A stretch of 37,685 nt of DNA from NCBI GenBank assembly GCA_016184125.1, contig JACPDG010000063.1, positions 1 to 37,685 of the forward strand, written 5' to 3'. This DNA is from Candidatus Rokuibacteriota bacterium. GTDB taxonomy: Bacteria; Methylomirabilota; Methylomirabilia; Rokubacteriales; CSP1-6. The position numbers were made by a program, and so were the translations under genes. Positions 26,382 to 34,538 of the stretch are shown here, piece by piece; positions within the stretch are counted from its first letter, which is position 1; each line of letters starts with the position of its first letter. The notes under the pieces were generated by a model. It had not been told where the DNA came from. It made no database searches and was given only the letters and a program-made list of their open reading frames with translations.

Positions 26382-26756
26382 TCAGAACGTCGCCGCGCGC
26401 TCGAAGAACGCGACGTCCACGAGCTGCACACGCTCGGCGCGCGCGCAGTCGGCCACTTTCCGGGCGACCATGTCGCGCACGAACGGGACCGCGATGCGCC
26501 GGAGCCGCTCGAGCACGTCCTCGGTACACGGAATGCGCGTGCCCGGGATGAGCCCGCCTCCGCGACCATCGGCTCGGTTGCCGGACGACGGCACGTGTGC
26601 GGGGGACACGGGTCCGGCCCCGGGGCGAGGCTCGATGGCGTCACCGGCCGGGAGTACGCCATCGATCCTCTCGAGGAGCGCCGCGAGCAGCGTCTCGACC
26701 CGCGCCAGACGCGCTTCGAGCGCATCGAGGCGCCGGTCCGTCTTCAGCTCATCCAT
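26382..26756 (-). CDS. Coiled-coil protein with C-terminal PCP-reductase-like domain
   Basis: In this 124-aa protein residues 1-33 form a coiled coil (LDALEARLARVETLLAALLE), followed by a Pro/Gly-rich linker. Residues about 80-124 (VLERLRRIAVPFVRDMVARK, then VQLVDVAFFERA) resemble the small domain at the C-terminus of light-independent protochlorophyllide reductase subunit B. That domain also occurs as short stand-alone proteins in non-photosynthetic bacteria. No bchB-type gene is present, so chlorophyll synthesis is not implied. It starts 12 nt after the amidase stop. Confidence 0.7.
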   Translation of the reverse strand: MDELKTDRRLDALEARLARVETLLAALLERIDGVLPAGDAIEPRPGAGPVSPAHVPSSGNRADGRGGGLIPGTRIPCTEDVLERLRRIAVPFVRDMVARKVADCARAERVQLVDVAFFERAATF

Positions 26757-26768
26757 CGTGTTCGATTG

Positions 26769-28184
26769 TCACCCGACCGGCGGGCGCCGCGTGTGCCAGT
26801 CCGTGGCCTGCTGATACGCGTCCGCCGCGCGCAGCACCGTCGCCTCGTCGAACGGTCTGCCGGCGATCTGCATGCCGATCGGCAGCCCGCTGTCCGTGAA
26901 CCCGCAGGGCAGCGCGCACGCCGGATGGCCCGAGAGATTGAACGGCCGCGTGAAGCGGATCAGCGCGGAGCGCACGTCCGAGCGCCGCCCGCGGATGTCC
27001 ACGTCCGCCTCGTCGACGCGGGGCGCCACGATCGGCGTCGACGGCGCCAGCAGCACATCCCGGTGGCGCAGCGCCTCGTCCACCGCGTCGCGCACCCACG
27101 CGCGCACCTGCTGCGCGCGCACGTAGTCCTCGCCCGTGACCAGCACGCTCAGCCGGAGGCGCTCGCGCACGTCGGGCTGGTAGTCGTCCGCGCGCGTCCT
27201 CAGCCACCGCGAGTGATACGCGAGCGCCTCCGCCGCGACGATGGCGAACGACGCCGCCGGCACGACGTCCAGGTGCTCCAGGGCCACCTCGTCGACCTTC
27301 GCGCCGAGCGACTCGAGGGTCTTCGCCGCGCGCTCGACCGCCGACGCCACTTCCGGCGCCGCCGCGCCGACGAATCCGGCACGCAGCAAGCCGACGCGCA
27401 GACCCTTCACCTCGCCGGTCAGCGCCACCGTGTAGTCGGGCACCGGCAGCACGCTCGTCGTCGCGTCCGCCGGGTCGTACCCGGCCATCGCGCCGAGCAT
27501 GAGCGCACAGTCGGCCGCCGTGCGAGCCATGGGACCGACGTGATCCATCGTCCACGACAGCGGCAGGACGCCCGCGCGGCTCACGCGGCCGTACGTCGGC
27601 TTGAGGCCCGTGATGCCGCACAGCGACGCCGGGATGCGGATCGAGCCACCCGTGTCCGATCCGGTGCCGCCGGCACAGAGCGCGGCCGCGACGGCCGCAC
27701 CGGTCCCCGAGGACGAGCCGCCGGGGATCCGGTGTGTCTCCGCATCCCACGGGTTCCACGTCGTGCCGTAGTGTGCGTTCAGGCCCTGCGGACCGTACGC
27801 GAACTCGTGCATGTTCAGCTTGCCGATCATGATGGCGCCCGCGTCCTTCAGACGGCGGACCAGCGTGGCGTCCGCGGCCGGCACGCGGTCCGCCAGGATC
27901 TTCGAGCCGCCGGTGGTCTTCACACCGCCGGTATCGCAGAGGTCTTTGAGCCCGATCGGAATCCCGTCGAGCCGCCCGGCGGTCTCGCCGGACACGAGGC
28001 GTGTCTCCGCCGCCTTCGCGGCGTCGAGCGCCGCATCGGCGCACACGGTGATGAACGCATGCAGCGTGCCGTCGAGGGCCCCGATGCGATCGAGGCACGC
28101 ACGCACGACCTCGACCGGGGAGACTTCCTTCGCCGCCATCATGCGGCGCAGATCGGTCGCGGACTTCCAGACGAGCTCGCTCAT
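26769..28184 (-). CDS. Amidase signature-family hydrolase (GatA/AtzE-like)
   Basis: This 471-aa enzyme has the Ser-cisSer-Lys triad K80 (IGLKDL), S157 (GGSSSGTG) and S181 (GSDTGGSIRIPAS), matching GatA spacing. It could be the A subunit of the tRNA amidotransferase. However, gatB is absent and the upstream small protein is more AtzG/GatC-like, so a small-molecule amidase is at least as likely. The start at 28184 lies just beyond the dispersed repeats. The downstream PCP-domain gene is coupled at 12 nt. Confidence 0.88.
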   Translation of the reverse strand: MSELVWKSATDLRRMMAAKEVSPVEVVRACLDRIGALDGTLHAFITVCADAALDAAKAAETRLVSGETAGRLDGIPIGLKDLCDTGGVKTTGGSKILADRVPAADATLVRRLKDAGAIMIGKLNMHEFAYGPQGLNAHYGTTWNPWDAETHRIPGGSSSGTGAAVAAALCAGGTGSDTGGSIRIPASLCGITGLKPTYGRVSRAGVLPLSWTMDHVGPMARTAADCALMLGAMAGYDPADATTSVLPVPDYTVALTGEVKGLRVGLLRAGFVGAAAPEVASAVERAAKTLESLGAKVDEVALEHLDVVPAASFAIVAAEALAYHSRWLRTRADDYQPDVRERLRLSVLVTGEDYVRAQQVRAWVRDAVDEALRHRDVLLAPSTPIVAPRVDEADVDIRGRRSDVRSALIRFTRPFNLSGHPACALPCGFTDSGLPIGMQIAGRPFDEATVLRAADAYQQATDWHTRRPPVG

Positions 28185-28190
28185 GTCACC

Positions 28191-28314
28191 ATCATGGGGG
28201 GACTATCGATGCCCCCCAAACCCCCCGCGCTCGGAGCGCCCCGGGGGGTGCGCGGACGCACCCGCCAAAGCCGTGGCGCTCCTCGACCACCCGATTCGTT
28301 CACGGCCTCTCACC
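28191..28314 (+). repeat. Dispersed GC-rich intergenic repeat, type 1 (first of a tandem pair)
   Basis: This is the best-preserved full copy. The head is ATCATGGGGGGACTATCGAT, then C-runs, then CGCTCGGAGCG, then the hairpin GGGTGCGCGGACGCACCC, then AGCCGTGGCGCTCCTCGACC and the ending TTCACGGCCTCTCACC. Confidence 0.9.
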
Positions 28315-28416
28315 ATCATGGGGGGACTATCGATGCCCCCCAAACCCCCCGATCGCTCGCACGCGCCCCGGGGGACCCGGGGCGCGGCTCGAGCAGCCGA
28401 TGCGCTCACAGGCTCA
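28315..28416 (+). repeat. Dispersed GC-rich intergenic repeat, type 2 (second of a tandem pair)
   Basis: The head is identical to the preceding unit. The body is replaced by CGATCGCTCGCACGCG and a CCCGGGGGACCCGGGG palindrome, as in the copy at 535-615. It ends on the stop codon of the GatC/AtzG-like gene. Confidence 0.88.
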
Positions 28417-28593
28417 GAACATCCGGTACTGGGTGGTCGGGTCGGCGCTGCCGAGGTCGAGCGCGCGCAGGGTCTCCAGGGCCGCGTGCGCCACCTCCGC
28501 GCCGGGCCTGAGCGCCTCGAGCTCCGTATCCGTCCAGTCGAAGCCGTGCAGCCGTGCGAGCGTCCCGAGCGTGTCGATCGTGAGCGGGGCCAT
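28414..28593 (-). CDS. GatC/AtzG-like small partner of the amidase
   Basis: This 59-aa protein reads TIDTLGTLARLHGFDWTDTE, then LEALRPGAEVAHAALETLRA and LDLGSADPTTQYRMF. The helix-loop-helix and acidic tail resemble GatC and the AtzG/DUF4089 group, which wrap around GatA-like amidases. Its place directly before the amidase supports a two-subunit enzyme. The ATG at 28593 has no Shine-Dalgarno but sits 7 nt after a TATCCT -10 box, which suggests a leaderless transcript. Confidence 0.65.
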   Translation of the reverse strand: MAPLTIDTLGTLARLHGFDWTDTELEALRPGAEVAHAALETLRALDLGSADPTTQYRMF

Positions 28594-28600
28594 GCGCGCG

Positions 28601-28630
28601 AGGATACCCGCGCCACGGCAAGGCGGGCAA
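28601..28630 (-). promoter_or_regulatory. Promoter of the amidase cluster, leaderless arrangement
   Basis: Minus strand: TTGCCC (28625-28630), 18-bp spacer, TATCCT (28601-28606), then 7 nt to the ATG at 28593. Predicted initiation is at or next to the start codon. Confidence 0.5.
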
Positions 28631-28637
28631 GTCACGC

Positions 28638-28643
28638 TAGAAT
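28638..28643 (+). promoter_or_regulatory. -10 box of the RACo-like gene, leaderless arrangement
   Basis: TAGAAT is followed by 7 nt and then the ATG at 28651; no ribosome site is present. The -35 (ACGGCA, 28615-28620) is weak and overlaps the divergent promoter, so the two directions may compete. Confidence 0.5.
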
Positions 28644-28650
28644 CACACTG

Positions 28651-30525
28651 ATGTCCGTCACCCTCACGATCGTCACCGATCCGGCCACGCGCGAGTCGCG
28701 CGAGCTCGCCGTCACGTCCGGCACCACCATCCTCAGGGCCGCGCACGCCGCCGGCATCGACATCACCGCGGTCTGCGGCGGCCGCGGCCGCTGCACGTCG
28801 TGCCGCGTGAAGTTCGTCGCGGGCACCGTGCCGCCGCCCACGATCATGGACGAGGTGCAGCTCGGCGACGACCTCGTCCGCGAGGCCTACCGCCTGTCGT
28901 GCCAGTGCCACGTCACGGAGCCGGTCACCGTGCAGGTCACGCCTCCCGTCGACGAGACCGCGTTCCAGATCCTGGGCAGTGGCGGCGGCGTCGCGCGGCT
29001 CGGACGGATCGCGATCGACTCGGGGGTCACGAAGCAGCTCGTGCGGGTCGAGCTGCCGCGCGAGGAGCACCACCAGACGTCGGATGTCGAGCAGCTCCTC
29101 GCCGCGATCGGCGGCGACACGAGCGCCGTGCCGGCGAGCGTGCTCCAGACGCTGCCGTCCGCGCTGCGCGACGATCCCGCCGGCGTGACCGTCACGACGT
29201 TCGGCGGCAAGGTGCTCGCGGTCGAGCGCGGCGACACCGCGCTCATGAAGTTCGGGCTCGCGATCGACGTCGGCACGACCACCGTCGTGACCAGCCTGCT
29301 CGAGCTCGAGTCCGGCGAGCAGCTCGCCTCGGTCTCGAGCCTCAACCCGCAATCGGTCTACGGCGGCGACCTGATGTCCCGCATCGCGTTCGCCCAGTTC
29401 AACCCGGCCAGTCTGAGGAAGCTCCAGACGCGGATCGTGGGCCTCCTGAACCGGCAGATCGCCGCGGTGTGCAGCGAGTCCGGCGTGCTCGCGAAGTGGA
29501 TCTACAAGGTCGCGATCGTCGGCAACACGTGCATGCACCACGTGCTGCTCGGCATCGACCCGTCGCACGTGGGCCTGGCCCCGTACGCGCCGGTGATGCG
29601 GCACCCGCTCGTGCTGCCCGCCCGCGACATCCCGCTCAGGGTCGCGCCCGAGGCGCAGGTCTGCCTGCTGCCGATCGTGGCCGGCTTCGTCGGCGCGGAT
29701 GCCGTGGCGGTCACGCTCGCCACGCGGCTCGACGAGAGCGACGAGCTCCGCGTGGCCGTGGACATCGGGACCAACGGCGAGGTGATCCTCGGGTCCCGCG
29801 AAAAACTGTGGGCGTGCTCCGCCCCGGCAGGTCCCGCGCTCGAAGGCGCACAGATCCGCTGCGGCATGCGCGGCGCGGCGGGCGCGATCGACCGCGTCCT
29901 CGTCGGCGACGGCGTCGAGGTCCACACGATCGGCGAGACCGAGCCCCTCGGCATCTGCGGCTCGGGCCTCATCGACCTCGTCGCGGGACTGCTCGACGCG
30001 GGCGCCATCGACTGGACCGGTCTCATCCAGGCGGACCAGCGCGACGCGCTGCCGCCGCGCCTGCGCGACCGCATCGTGCGGCGCGGGGAGGAGCGCGTCG
30101 TCGTCGTGCTCCGGCCGGGCGAGGCCGGCGCACGCCACGAGATCGTCCTCACCCAGGACGACGTGCGCCAGGTGCAGCTCGCCAAGGGCGCGATCGCGTC
30201 CGGCATCGCCCTGCTCCAGCAGGTGGCCGGCGTGCCGGCCGACCGCATCGGCGAGCTGCTGCTGGCGGGCGGCTTCGGCAATTACCTGTCGATCCCGAGC
30301 GCGATTCGCATCGGGCTGATCCCGTCGATGCCGCTCGAGCGCGTGCGCTACGTCGGCAACGCCGCGTCGCTCGGCGCGCAGGCGTGCCTGCTGAGCGAGA
30401 AGGAGCGCCAGCGCGCGGAGGACATCGCGCGGCGCATCGAGCACGTCTCGCTCGCCGCGCATCCCGCGTTCGAGGACGTCTTCGTCGGCGCGATGAACTT
30501 CCCGCGGGGAGGCGCTCATGAGTGA
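28651..30525 (+). CDS. RACo-like corrinoid activation/regeneration ATPase (2Fe-2S ferredoxin + ASKHA)
   Basis: This 624-aa protein has an N-terminal [2Fe-2S] domain with C42-x5-C48-x2-C51 and C84 (CGGRGRCTSC, YRLSC). A linker and an ASKHA ATPase with phosphate loops FGLAIDVGTTTVVTSLLE and RVAVDIGTNGEVILGS follow, with GICGSGLIDLVA and LLLAGGFGNYLS downstream. Such proteins reduce inactive Co(II) corrinoid to Co(I) in methyltransferase systems. The ATG at 28651 was chosen from the family start and the -10 position; the longer frame to 27811 is antisense to the amidase. It overlaps the MaoC gene by 8 nt. Confidence 0.93.
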   Translation: MSVTLTIVTDPATRESRELAVTSGTTILRAAHAAGIDITAVCGGRGRCTSCRVKFVAGTVPPPTIMDEVQLGDDLVREAYRLSCQCHVTEPVTVQVTPPVDETAFQILGSGGGVARLGRIAIDSGVTKQLVRVELPREEHHQTSDVEQLLAAIGGDTSAVPASVLQTLPSALRDDPAGVTVTTFGGKVLAVERGDTALMKFGLAIDVGTTTVVTSLLELESGEQLASVSSLNPQSVYGGDLMSRIAFAQFNPASLRKLQTRIVGLLNRQIAAVCSESGVLAKWIYKVAIVGNTCMHHVLLGIDPSHVGLAPYAPVMRHPLVLPARDIPLRVAPEAQVCLLPIVAGFVGADAVAVTLATRLDESDELRVAVDIGTNGEVILGSREKLWACSAPAGPALEGAQIRCGMRGAAGAIDRVLVGDGVEVHTIGETEPLGICGSGLIDLVAGLLDAGAIDWTGLIQADQRDALPPRLRDRIVRRGEERVVVVLRPGEAGARHEIVLTQDDVRQVQLAKGAIASGIALLQQVAGVPADRIGELLLAGGFGNYLSIPSAIRIGLIPSMPLERVRYVGNAASLGAQACLLSEKERQRAEDIARRIEHVSLAAHPAFEDVFVGAMNFPRGGAHE

Positions 30526-31423
30526 GCTCCGGATCTCGCGCACGATCGTCGGCACCGAAGCGGGTCCGCTCGCGCACCCCATCGACGCCCGGTGGCTGAT
30601 GGCGTACGCCGCGGGGCTCGGCGAGCAGGACGGGCGCTACTACGACACGCTGCGTCCGGGCGGCCCCGTCGCGCATCCGCTCTTCTCCGTCTGCTACGAG
30701 TGGCCGCTGGCGCTCGAGCTCCGCGCGAAGGCCCTCGAGGCGGACGTCGCGCCGCGCGGCGTCCACGCGACCCACCACGTCGTGATCCACCGCCCGCCGC
30801 GCGCCGGCGACACGCTGCTCACGTCGGCGTGCATCGCCGCGATCGCCCGCCGGCGATCCGGCACGCTGGTCACCACCCGCTTCACGACCGTCGACGAGCG
30901 GGGCGCGCCGGTCACGACGACGGACCACGGCTCGATCTACCGCGGCGTGGACTGCGACGAGGAGGCGAGCGTCGGTCATCCGAGCGTGGGCGCGTGGACC
31001 ACGCGTCGCGGTCACCGCGCCGACGCGCCCGCCGACACGCCGGGGACCGGCCAGGTCCGCTGGACCGACGCCGTGCCGGTCGCCGCCGGGGCCGCGCACG
31101 TCTACACCGAATGCGCTCGGATCTGGAACCCGATCCACACGGACATCGCGGTCGCGAAGTCGGTGGGGCTGCCGGGCCTGATCCTGCACGGCACGGCGAC
31201 GCTGGCGCTCGCGGTCTCGCGCGTCGTCGCGCGCGATCTCGACGGCGACGCCGCGCCCGTGCGCGAGATCGCCGGCCGGTTCACGGGCATGGTGCTGATG
31301 CCGTCGACGTTCACGGTGCGAGGTCTCTCGACGTTCCCCGACGGCCGGATCGCGTTCGACGCGATGGACGCCGAGGGGGGCGCGGCCCTGGGCGACGCGT
31401 GGATCGCCGGACGCGGCAGATAG
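30518..31423 (+). CDS. MaoC-like double hot-dog hydratase
   Basis: In this 301-aa protein the N-terminal half is hot-dog-like ([20 protein letters not shown]). The C-terminal half has the hydratase-2 signature [20 protein letters not shown] followed by [13 protein letters not shown], with Asp and His placed as in enoyl-CoA hydratase 2. It would hydrate or dehydrate a CoA-linked or free enoyl acid, possibly of the mesaconyl type. ATGAGTGA overlaps the RACo stop, giving coupled translation. Substrate unknown. Confidence 0.85.
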   Translation: MSELRISRTIVGTEAGPLAHPIDARWLMAYAAGLGEQDGRYYDTLRPGGPVAHPLFSVCYEWPLALELRAKALEADVAPRGVHATHHVVIHRPPRAGDTLLTSACIAAIARRRSGTLVTTRFTTVDERGAPVTTTDHGSIYRGVDCDEEASVGHPSVGAWTTRRGHRADAPADTPGTGQVRWTDAVPVAAGAAHVYTECARIWNPIHTDIAVAKSVGLPGLILHGTATLALAVSRVVARDLDGDAAPVREIAGRFTGMVLMPSTFTVRGLSTFPDGRIAFDAMDAEGGAALGDAWIAGRGR

Positions 31424-31477
31424 GACGCCCTGACCCGCGACTCCCCCGCTGCCCCGCCCGCCTCCACCCGGCGCGAG

Positions 31478-32338
31478 ATGGACGTCACCGGCGCCGTGCT
31501 CGCGCTCGTCCTGTCGCTGCTCTGGGGCGCGAACCCGGTCGCGATCAAGCTCGGGCTCATCGACGCGCCGCCGCTCAGGCTCGCGGTCTTCCGGTTCATC
31601 GTCGGCGGCCTCGTCGTGCTGCTCTGGGCCTGGCCGACCGGCCGGCTCGCGGGGTTCCGCGTGGAGCGCCACGAGTGGCAACCGCTCGTCATGGTCGGTC
31701 TGCTGCTCGGCGCGCAGGTCTCGATGCTCAACATCGGGACGTCGCTCACGAGCGCGTCGCACTCGGCGGTGCTCCTGAACCTCTACGCCGTCCACACCGT
31801 CGTCTTCGCGCACTTCATGATCCCCGGCGACCGGCTGACCGCTCGCAAGCTCGCCGGCACGCTGATCGGGTACTCGGGCGTGGTCATGCTGCTCGCGAGC
31901 CGGGCCGGCTCCGGCGACGCCACGCTGGCGGGCGACTCGCTCATGCTGCTGAGCGGCGTCACCCTCGGCTTCCGCACGGTCTACCTGGCGCGCACCGTCC
32001 AGCGGCTCGACCAGGTGAAGATGCTCCTCGCGCAGGCGGCGTTCGGCGTGCTGGTCTTCCTCGCCGGCTCGCTCCTGTTCGAGTCCCGCGCGACCGCCTG
32101 GACGTGGCGCCTGGCCGGCGCGGTCGCCTACCAGGGCGTCGCGATCGCCGGCTTCAACTTCATCGTGAACCTGTGGCTGCTCAAGCACTACCGGCCGAGC
32201 GCGCTCGCGACCTTCTTCCTCACCCAGCCGATCTTCGGCGTGATCGCGGCTGCGCTCGTGACCGGCGACCCGCTGACGGTCGAGCTGCTCTTCGCGAGCG
32301 TCGCCGTCGCGATCGGGATCGGGCTGACGTCGCGATAG
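31478..32338 (+). CDS. EamA/DMT-family transporter
   Basis: This 286-aa protein has ten hydrophobic helices in two EamA repeats. It starts [20 protein letters not shown], the family's typical GxxW start, and the second repeat begins near [17 protein letters not shown]. The family exports metabolites such as amino acids or nucleobases. It lies 54 bp after the MaoC gene on the same strand. No obvious ribosome site (GGCGCGAG only). Confidence 0.9.
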   Translation: MDVTGAVLALVLSLLWGANPVAIKLGLIDAPPLRLAVFRFIVGGLVVLLWAWPTGRLAGFRVERHEWQPLVMVGLLLGAQVSMLNIGTSLTSASHSAVLLNLYAVHTVVFAHFMIPGDRLTARKLAGTLIGYSGVVMLLASRAGSGDATLAGDSLMLLSGVTLGFRTVYLARTVQRLDQVKMLLAQAAFGVLVFLAGSLLFESRATAWTWRLAGAVAYQGVAIAGFNFIVNLWLLKHYRPSALATFFLTQPIFGVIAAALVTGDPLTVELLFASVAVAIGIGLTSR

Positions 32339-32347
32339 GTCGAGCCG

Positions 32348-32517
32348 TCAGCCGATCAGCTCCACCACGCCGTCGATCCCGCGATCGAACTCTGCCGGCG
32401 CCACGTGCCAAGCCTGCGTCCGAGCCGCTCCGTCGACAGGGTCCGGATCTGGCCCACCTTCACCCACGACGCCTTGGACAGCCGTGCACTCTCGATCGTC
32501 GGCGTCGCGGGGTAGCC
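32348..32517 (-). pseudogene. Frameshifted MazF/PemK-like toxin remnant (C-terminal half)
   Basis: One minus frame reads [20 protein letters not shown] then RLGRRLGTW, the conserved strand and helix of PemK/MazF toxins. A second frame, after a one-base shift near 32405, completes it as [19 protein letters not shown] and TGA. The N-terminus is missing; the queF promoter region lies where it should be. It is a decayed toxin with no antitoxin gene. Confidence 0.65.
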
Positions 32518-32550
32518 GGCGCGTTGTGGCTGGCACCGGGGCCAGGTCGC

Positions 32551-32556
32551 TATACT
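32551..32556 (+). promoter_or_regulatory. -10 box of queF
   Basis: TATACT lies 6 nt before the queF ATG (32563), with no Shine-Dalgarno in between. It follows the same short-leader pattern as the genes at 28593 and 28651. Confidence 0.5.
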
Positions 32557-32562
32557 GACCAC

Positions 32563-32928
32563 ATGCCGACGCGCCCGACGAAGCAGCTCGAGGTCGTCCC
32601 GAACCCGCACCCCGACCGCGACTACGAGGTCACGATGACGGTGCCGGAGTTCACGTGCCTCTGCCCCATCACGGGGCAGCCGGACTTCGCCACCATCCGC
32701 ATCCGCTATGTCCCCGACCAGCATCTGGTCGAGCTCAAGTCGCTCAAGCTCTACATGTGGTCGTACCGCGACGAGGGCACGTTCCACGAGGACGTGACGA
32801 ACCGCATGCTGAACGACTTCGTCGCCGCCGCGAAGCCCCGGTGGGTCGAGCTCACGGGCGACTTCAACGTGCGGGGAGGCATCAAGACCGAGGTGCGCGT
32901 GACGTACGGCAAGCGGCCGGAGATCTGA
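32563..32928 (+). CDS. queF: NADPH-dependent 7-cyano-7-deazaguanine (preQ0) reductase
   Basis: This 121-aa unimodular QueF converts preQ0 to preQ1 in queuosine biosynthesis. The catalytic C34 and D41 in [11 protein letters not shown] have the required spacing, H75 is in TFHEDVTN, and the family signature is [14 protein letters not shown] (usually ESKSLK; here Leu replaces Ser). Length fits the short type, which assembles as a tunnel-fold oligomer. No other queuosine genes are nearby. A dispersed repeat begins immediately after its stop. Confidence 0.96.
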   Translation: MPTRPTKQLEVVPNPHPDRDYEVTMTVPEFTCLCPITGQPDFATIRIRYVPDQHLVELKSLKLYMWSYRDEGTFHEDVTNRMLNDFVAAAKPRWVELTGDFNVRGGIKTEVRVTYGKRPEI

Positions 32929-32929
32929 G

Positions 32930-33061
32930 ATCATGGGGGACGATCGATGCCCTCCAAGCCCCCCGCGCTCGGAGCGCCCCGGAGGGTGCGCGGCGGGGTG
33001 CGCGGACGCACCCGCCAAAGCCGGGGCACTCCTCGACCGCCGGATTCCTTCACGGCCTCTG
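32930..33061 (+). repeat. Dispersed GC-rich intergenic repeat, type 1 copy (queF/uroD junction)
   Basis: The head is ATCATGGGGGACGATCGATG. The CGCTCGGAGCG motif, an extra GCGGGGTGCG insertion, the GTGCGCGGACGCACCC hairpin, and the tail GGCACTCCTCGACC...TTCACGGCCTCTGA are all present. Unlike the others it lies downstream of a plus-strand gene, so its orientation relative to transcription is reversed. Confidence 0.85.
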
Positions 33062-33075
33062 ACGCCCGATCGCCG

Positions 33076-34098
33076 ATGAAGCAGATGACCCGCCGCGAAC
33101 GCATCCAGGCGGCCATCGCGCGCCAGCCCGCGGACCGCGTCCCCTACGCGTTCTGGCGCCACTTCCCGAAGGTCGACCGCAACCCCGCCGGGCTCGCGCA
33201 GGCCACGCTGCGCTTCCACGAGCGCTACGGCTCCGACGTCCTCAAGATCACGCCGACCGGCGGCTGCGCCGTCGAGGCGTGGGGCTGCGTCGAGGGCACC
33301 GAGGAGCGGCCCGACGGCCATCGCCCGTGCGCCACCTGCGCCGTGCGCGACGCCGGCGACTGGAAGAAGATCCGCGCGCTCGATCCCGCGAGCGCGCCAG
33401 GCTACCAGCAGCAGCTCGAGGTGGTCATCCGCCTCGGGTTCGACCGGCGCATCGGCGACGCGCCCGTGCTCCCGACGCTGTTCTCGCCGCTCTCGCTCGC
33501 GCGCAAGCTTTCCGGCGATCGGCTGAACACCGATCTGCGCGAGCGCCCCCAGCCTGTCAAGGACGCCCTCGAGGCCATCACCGAGACGTCGATCCGCTTC
33601 GTCGAGCTGCTGCTGAACGAGGGGCTGTCCGGCGTCTTCTACTCCATCCAGGCCGCCAGCCGCACGGTCCACACCGAGGACGAGTACGCCGAGTTCGGGG
33701 AGCCGTACGACCGCCGAGTGCTCGACGCCGTGCGCCGGCGATCCGCGATCACGATCGTCCATTGCCACGGCGACACCCTGATGTTCGGCCGGCTCGCCGG
33801 CCTGCCCGGCGACGCGTGGAACTGGAGCGACCGTGCGACGCCGCCGTCACTCAAGGACGGCCATGCGATCGTGCCGGGCGCGGTGATCGGCGGCCTCGAC
33901 GAGTGGAACACGCTTCGCCACGGCACCGCGGAGCAGGCCGTCGCGCACGTCGAGGACGCGATCGCGCAGACCGGCGGCGCCGGGCTGATCATCGGGGCGG
34001 GGTGTGTGCTGCCGTCAGGGACACCGGACGCGACCGTCGCGGCAGTCGTGCGAACGCTGGGTGGTCCACTGCAGCCGCTGCCGGGCGTGGCGCTGTAG
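33076..34098 (+). CDS. Uroporphyrinogen decarboxylase (URO-D/MtaA) family protein
   Basis: This 340-aa TIM-barrel protein starts MKQMTRRERIQAAIARQPAD as in the MtaA/CmuA-like branch, not true HemE. It has HCHGDTLMF in the region where methylcobamide methyltransferases carry the zinc-binding His-X-Cys, and GAGCVLPSGTPD near the end with the second Cys. The set here is therefore His, His and Cys, a possible variant zinc site. With the RACo-like gene upstream, a corrinoid-linked methyl transfer role is plausible. Start 33076 or 33085; the frame extending upstream runs through the repeat and was rejected. Confidence 0.85.
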   Translation: MKQMTRRERIQAAIARQPADRVPYAFWRHFPKVDRNPAGLAQATLRFHERYGSDVLKITPTGGCAVEAWGCVEGTEERPDGHRPCATCAVRDAGDWKKIRALDPASAPGYQQQLEVVIRLGFDRRIGDAPVLPTLFSPLSLARKLSGDRLNTDLRERPQPVKDALEAITETSIRFVELLLNEGLSGVFYSIQAASRTVHTEDEYAEFGEPYDRRVLDAVRRRSAITIVHCHGDTLMFGRLAGLPGDAWNWSDRATPPSLKDGHAIVPGAVIGGLDEWNTLRHGTAEQAVAHVEDAIAQTGGAGLIIGAGCVLPSGTPDATVAAVVRTLGGPLQPLPGVAL

Positions 34099-34115
34099 CG
34101 CGCCCAGTCCCGGCC

Positions 34116-34439
34116 TCACGCGGACTGGGCCCGCTCCGTTCCCCGCTCGTCGCACTCCACGTGCACGTCGCCTTCTGCACGCCGGTAACGCGGAACGCCG
34201 CGGGTGATCGGCTTCCGGCACACCACGCAGGTGCGGACGGTCGTGTCCGGAGCATCCCGCACGATCTTCGGCGCGAAGCGGCAATCGGCGTGGCGCATGC
34301 GGCGGTCGAGGAAGAGGACCGGTTGACCGGGCGCGATGCCCTGGCCACACCGCGGACAGATCGGATCGCCGTGTTCGTCGTGCGGTTGTTCGCAGTTCGG
34401 TTGTTCGCCATGCGGGGTACTGGTGGAACCGCCGGTCAT
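34116..34439 (-). CDS. Double CCHC zinc-finger protein
   Basis: This 107-aa protein carries two copies of the same metal-binding unit with identical spacing: C28-x2-C31-x18-H50-x2-C53 and C71-x2-C74-x18-H93-x2-C96. The layout resembles LIM-type or treble-clef fingers. The N-terminal 25 residues are polar and probably disordered. The start is the ATG at 34439 (GGAG about 9 nt upstream). It converges with the uroD gene (18 bp apart). Function unknown; nucleic-acid or protein binding is likely. Confidence 0.7.
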   Translation of the reverse strand: MTGGSTSTPHGEQPNCEQPHDEHGDPICPRCGQGIAPGQPVLFLDRRMRHADCRFAPKIVRDAPDTTVRTCVVCRKPITRGVPRYRRAEGDVHVECDERGTERAQSA

Positions 34440-34538
34440 CCGCGTGAGCTCCCCAAGGCGAGACCGGGCGACGCGCCCGAGTCCGCATTGAACCACGGAC
34501 CCGGGACGCTGACCACCGAAAGGGGTGCGGGACATCCG

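Noticed and set aside
27811..28650. Upstream extension of the RACo-like frame
   Set aside because: It is antisense to the amidase and passes through two repeats; the family start and a -10 box point to 28651.
30149..32188. 679-codon minus-strand frame
   Set aside because: Antisense to RACo, MaoC and EamA genes with recognisable motifs; no protein-like features.
32947..33075. Upstream extension of the URO-D-family frame
   Set aside because: It translates the dispersed repeat (Pro/Arg-rich).
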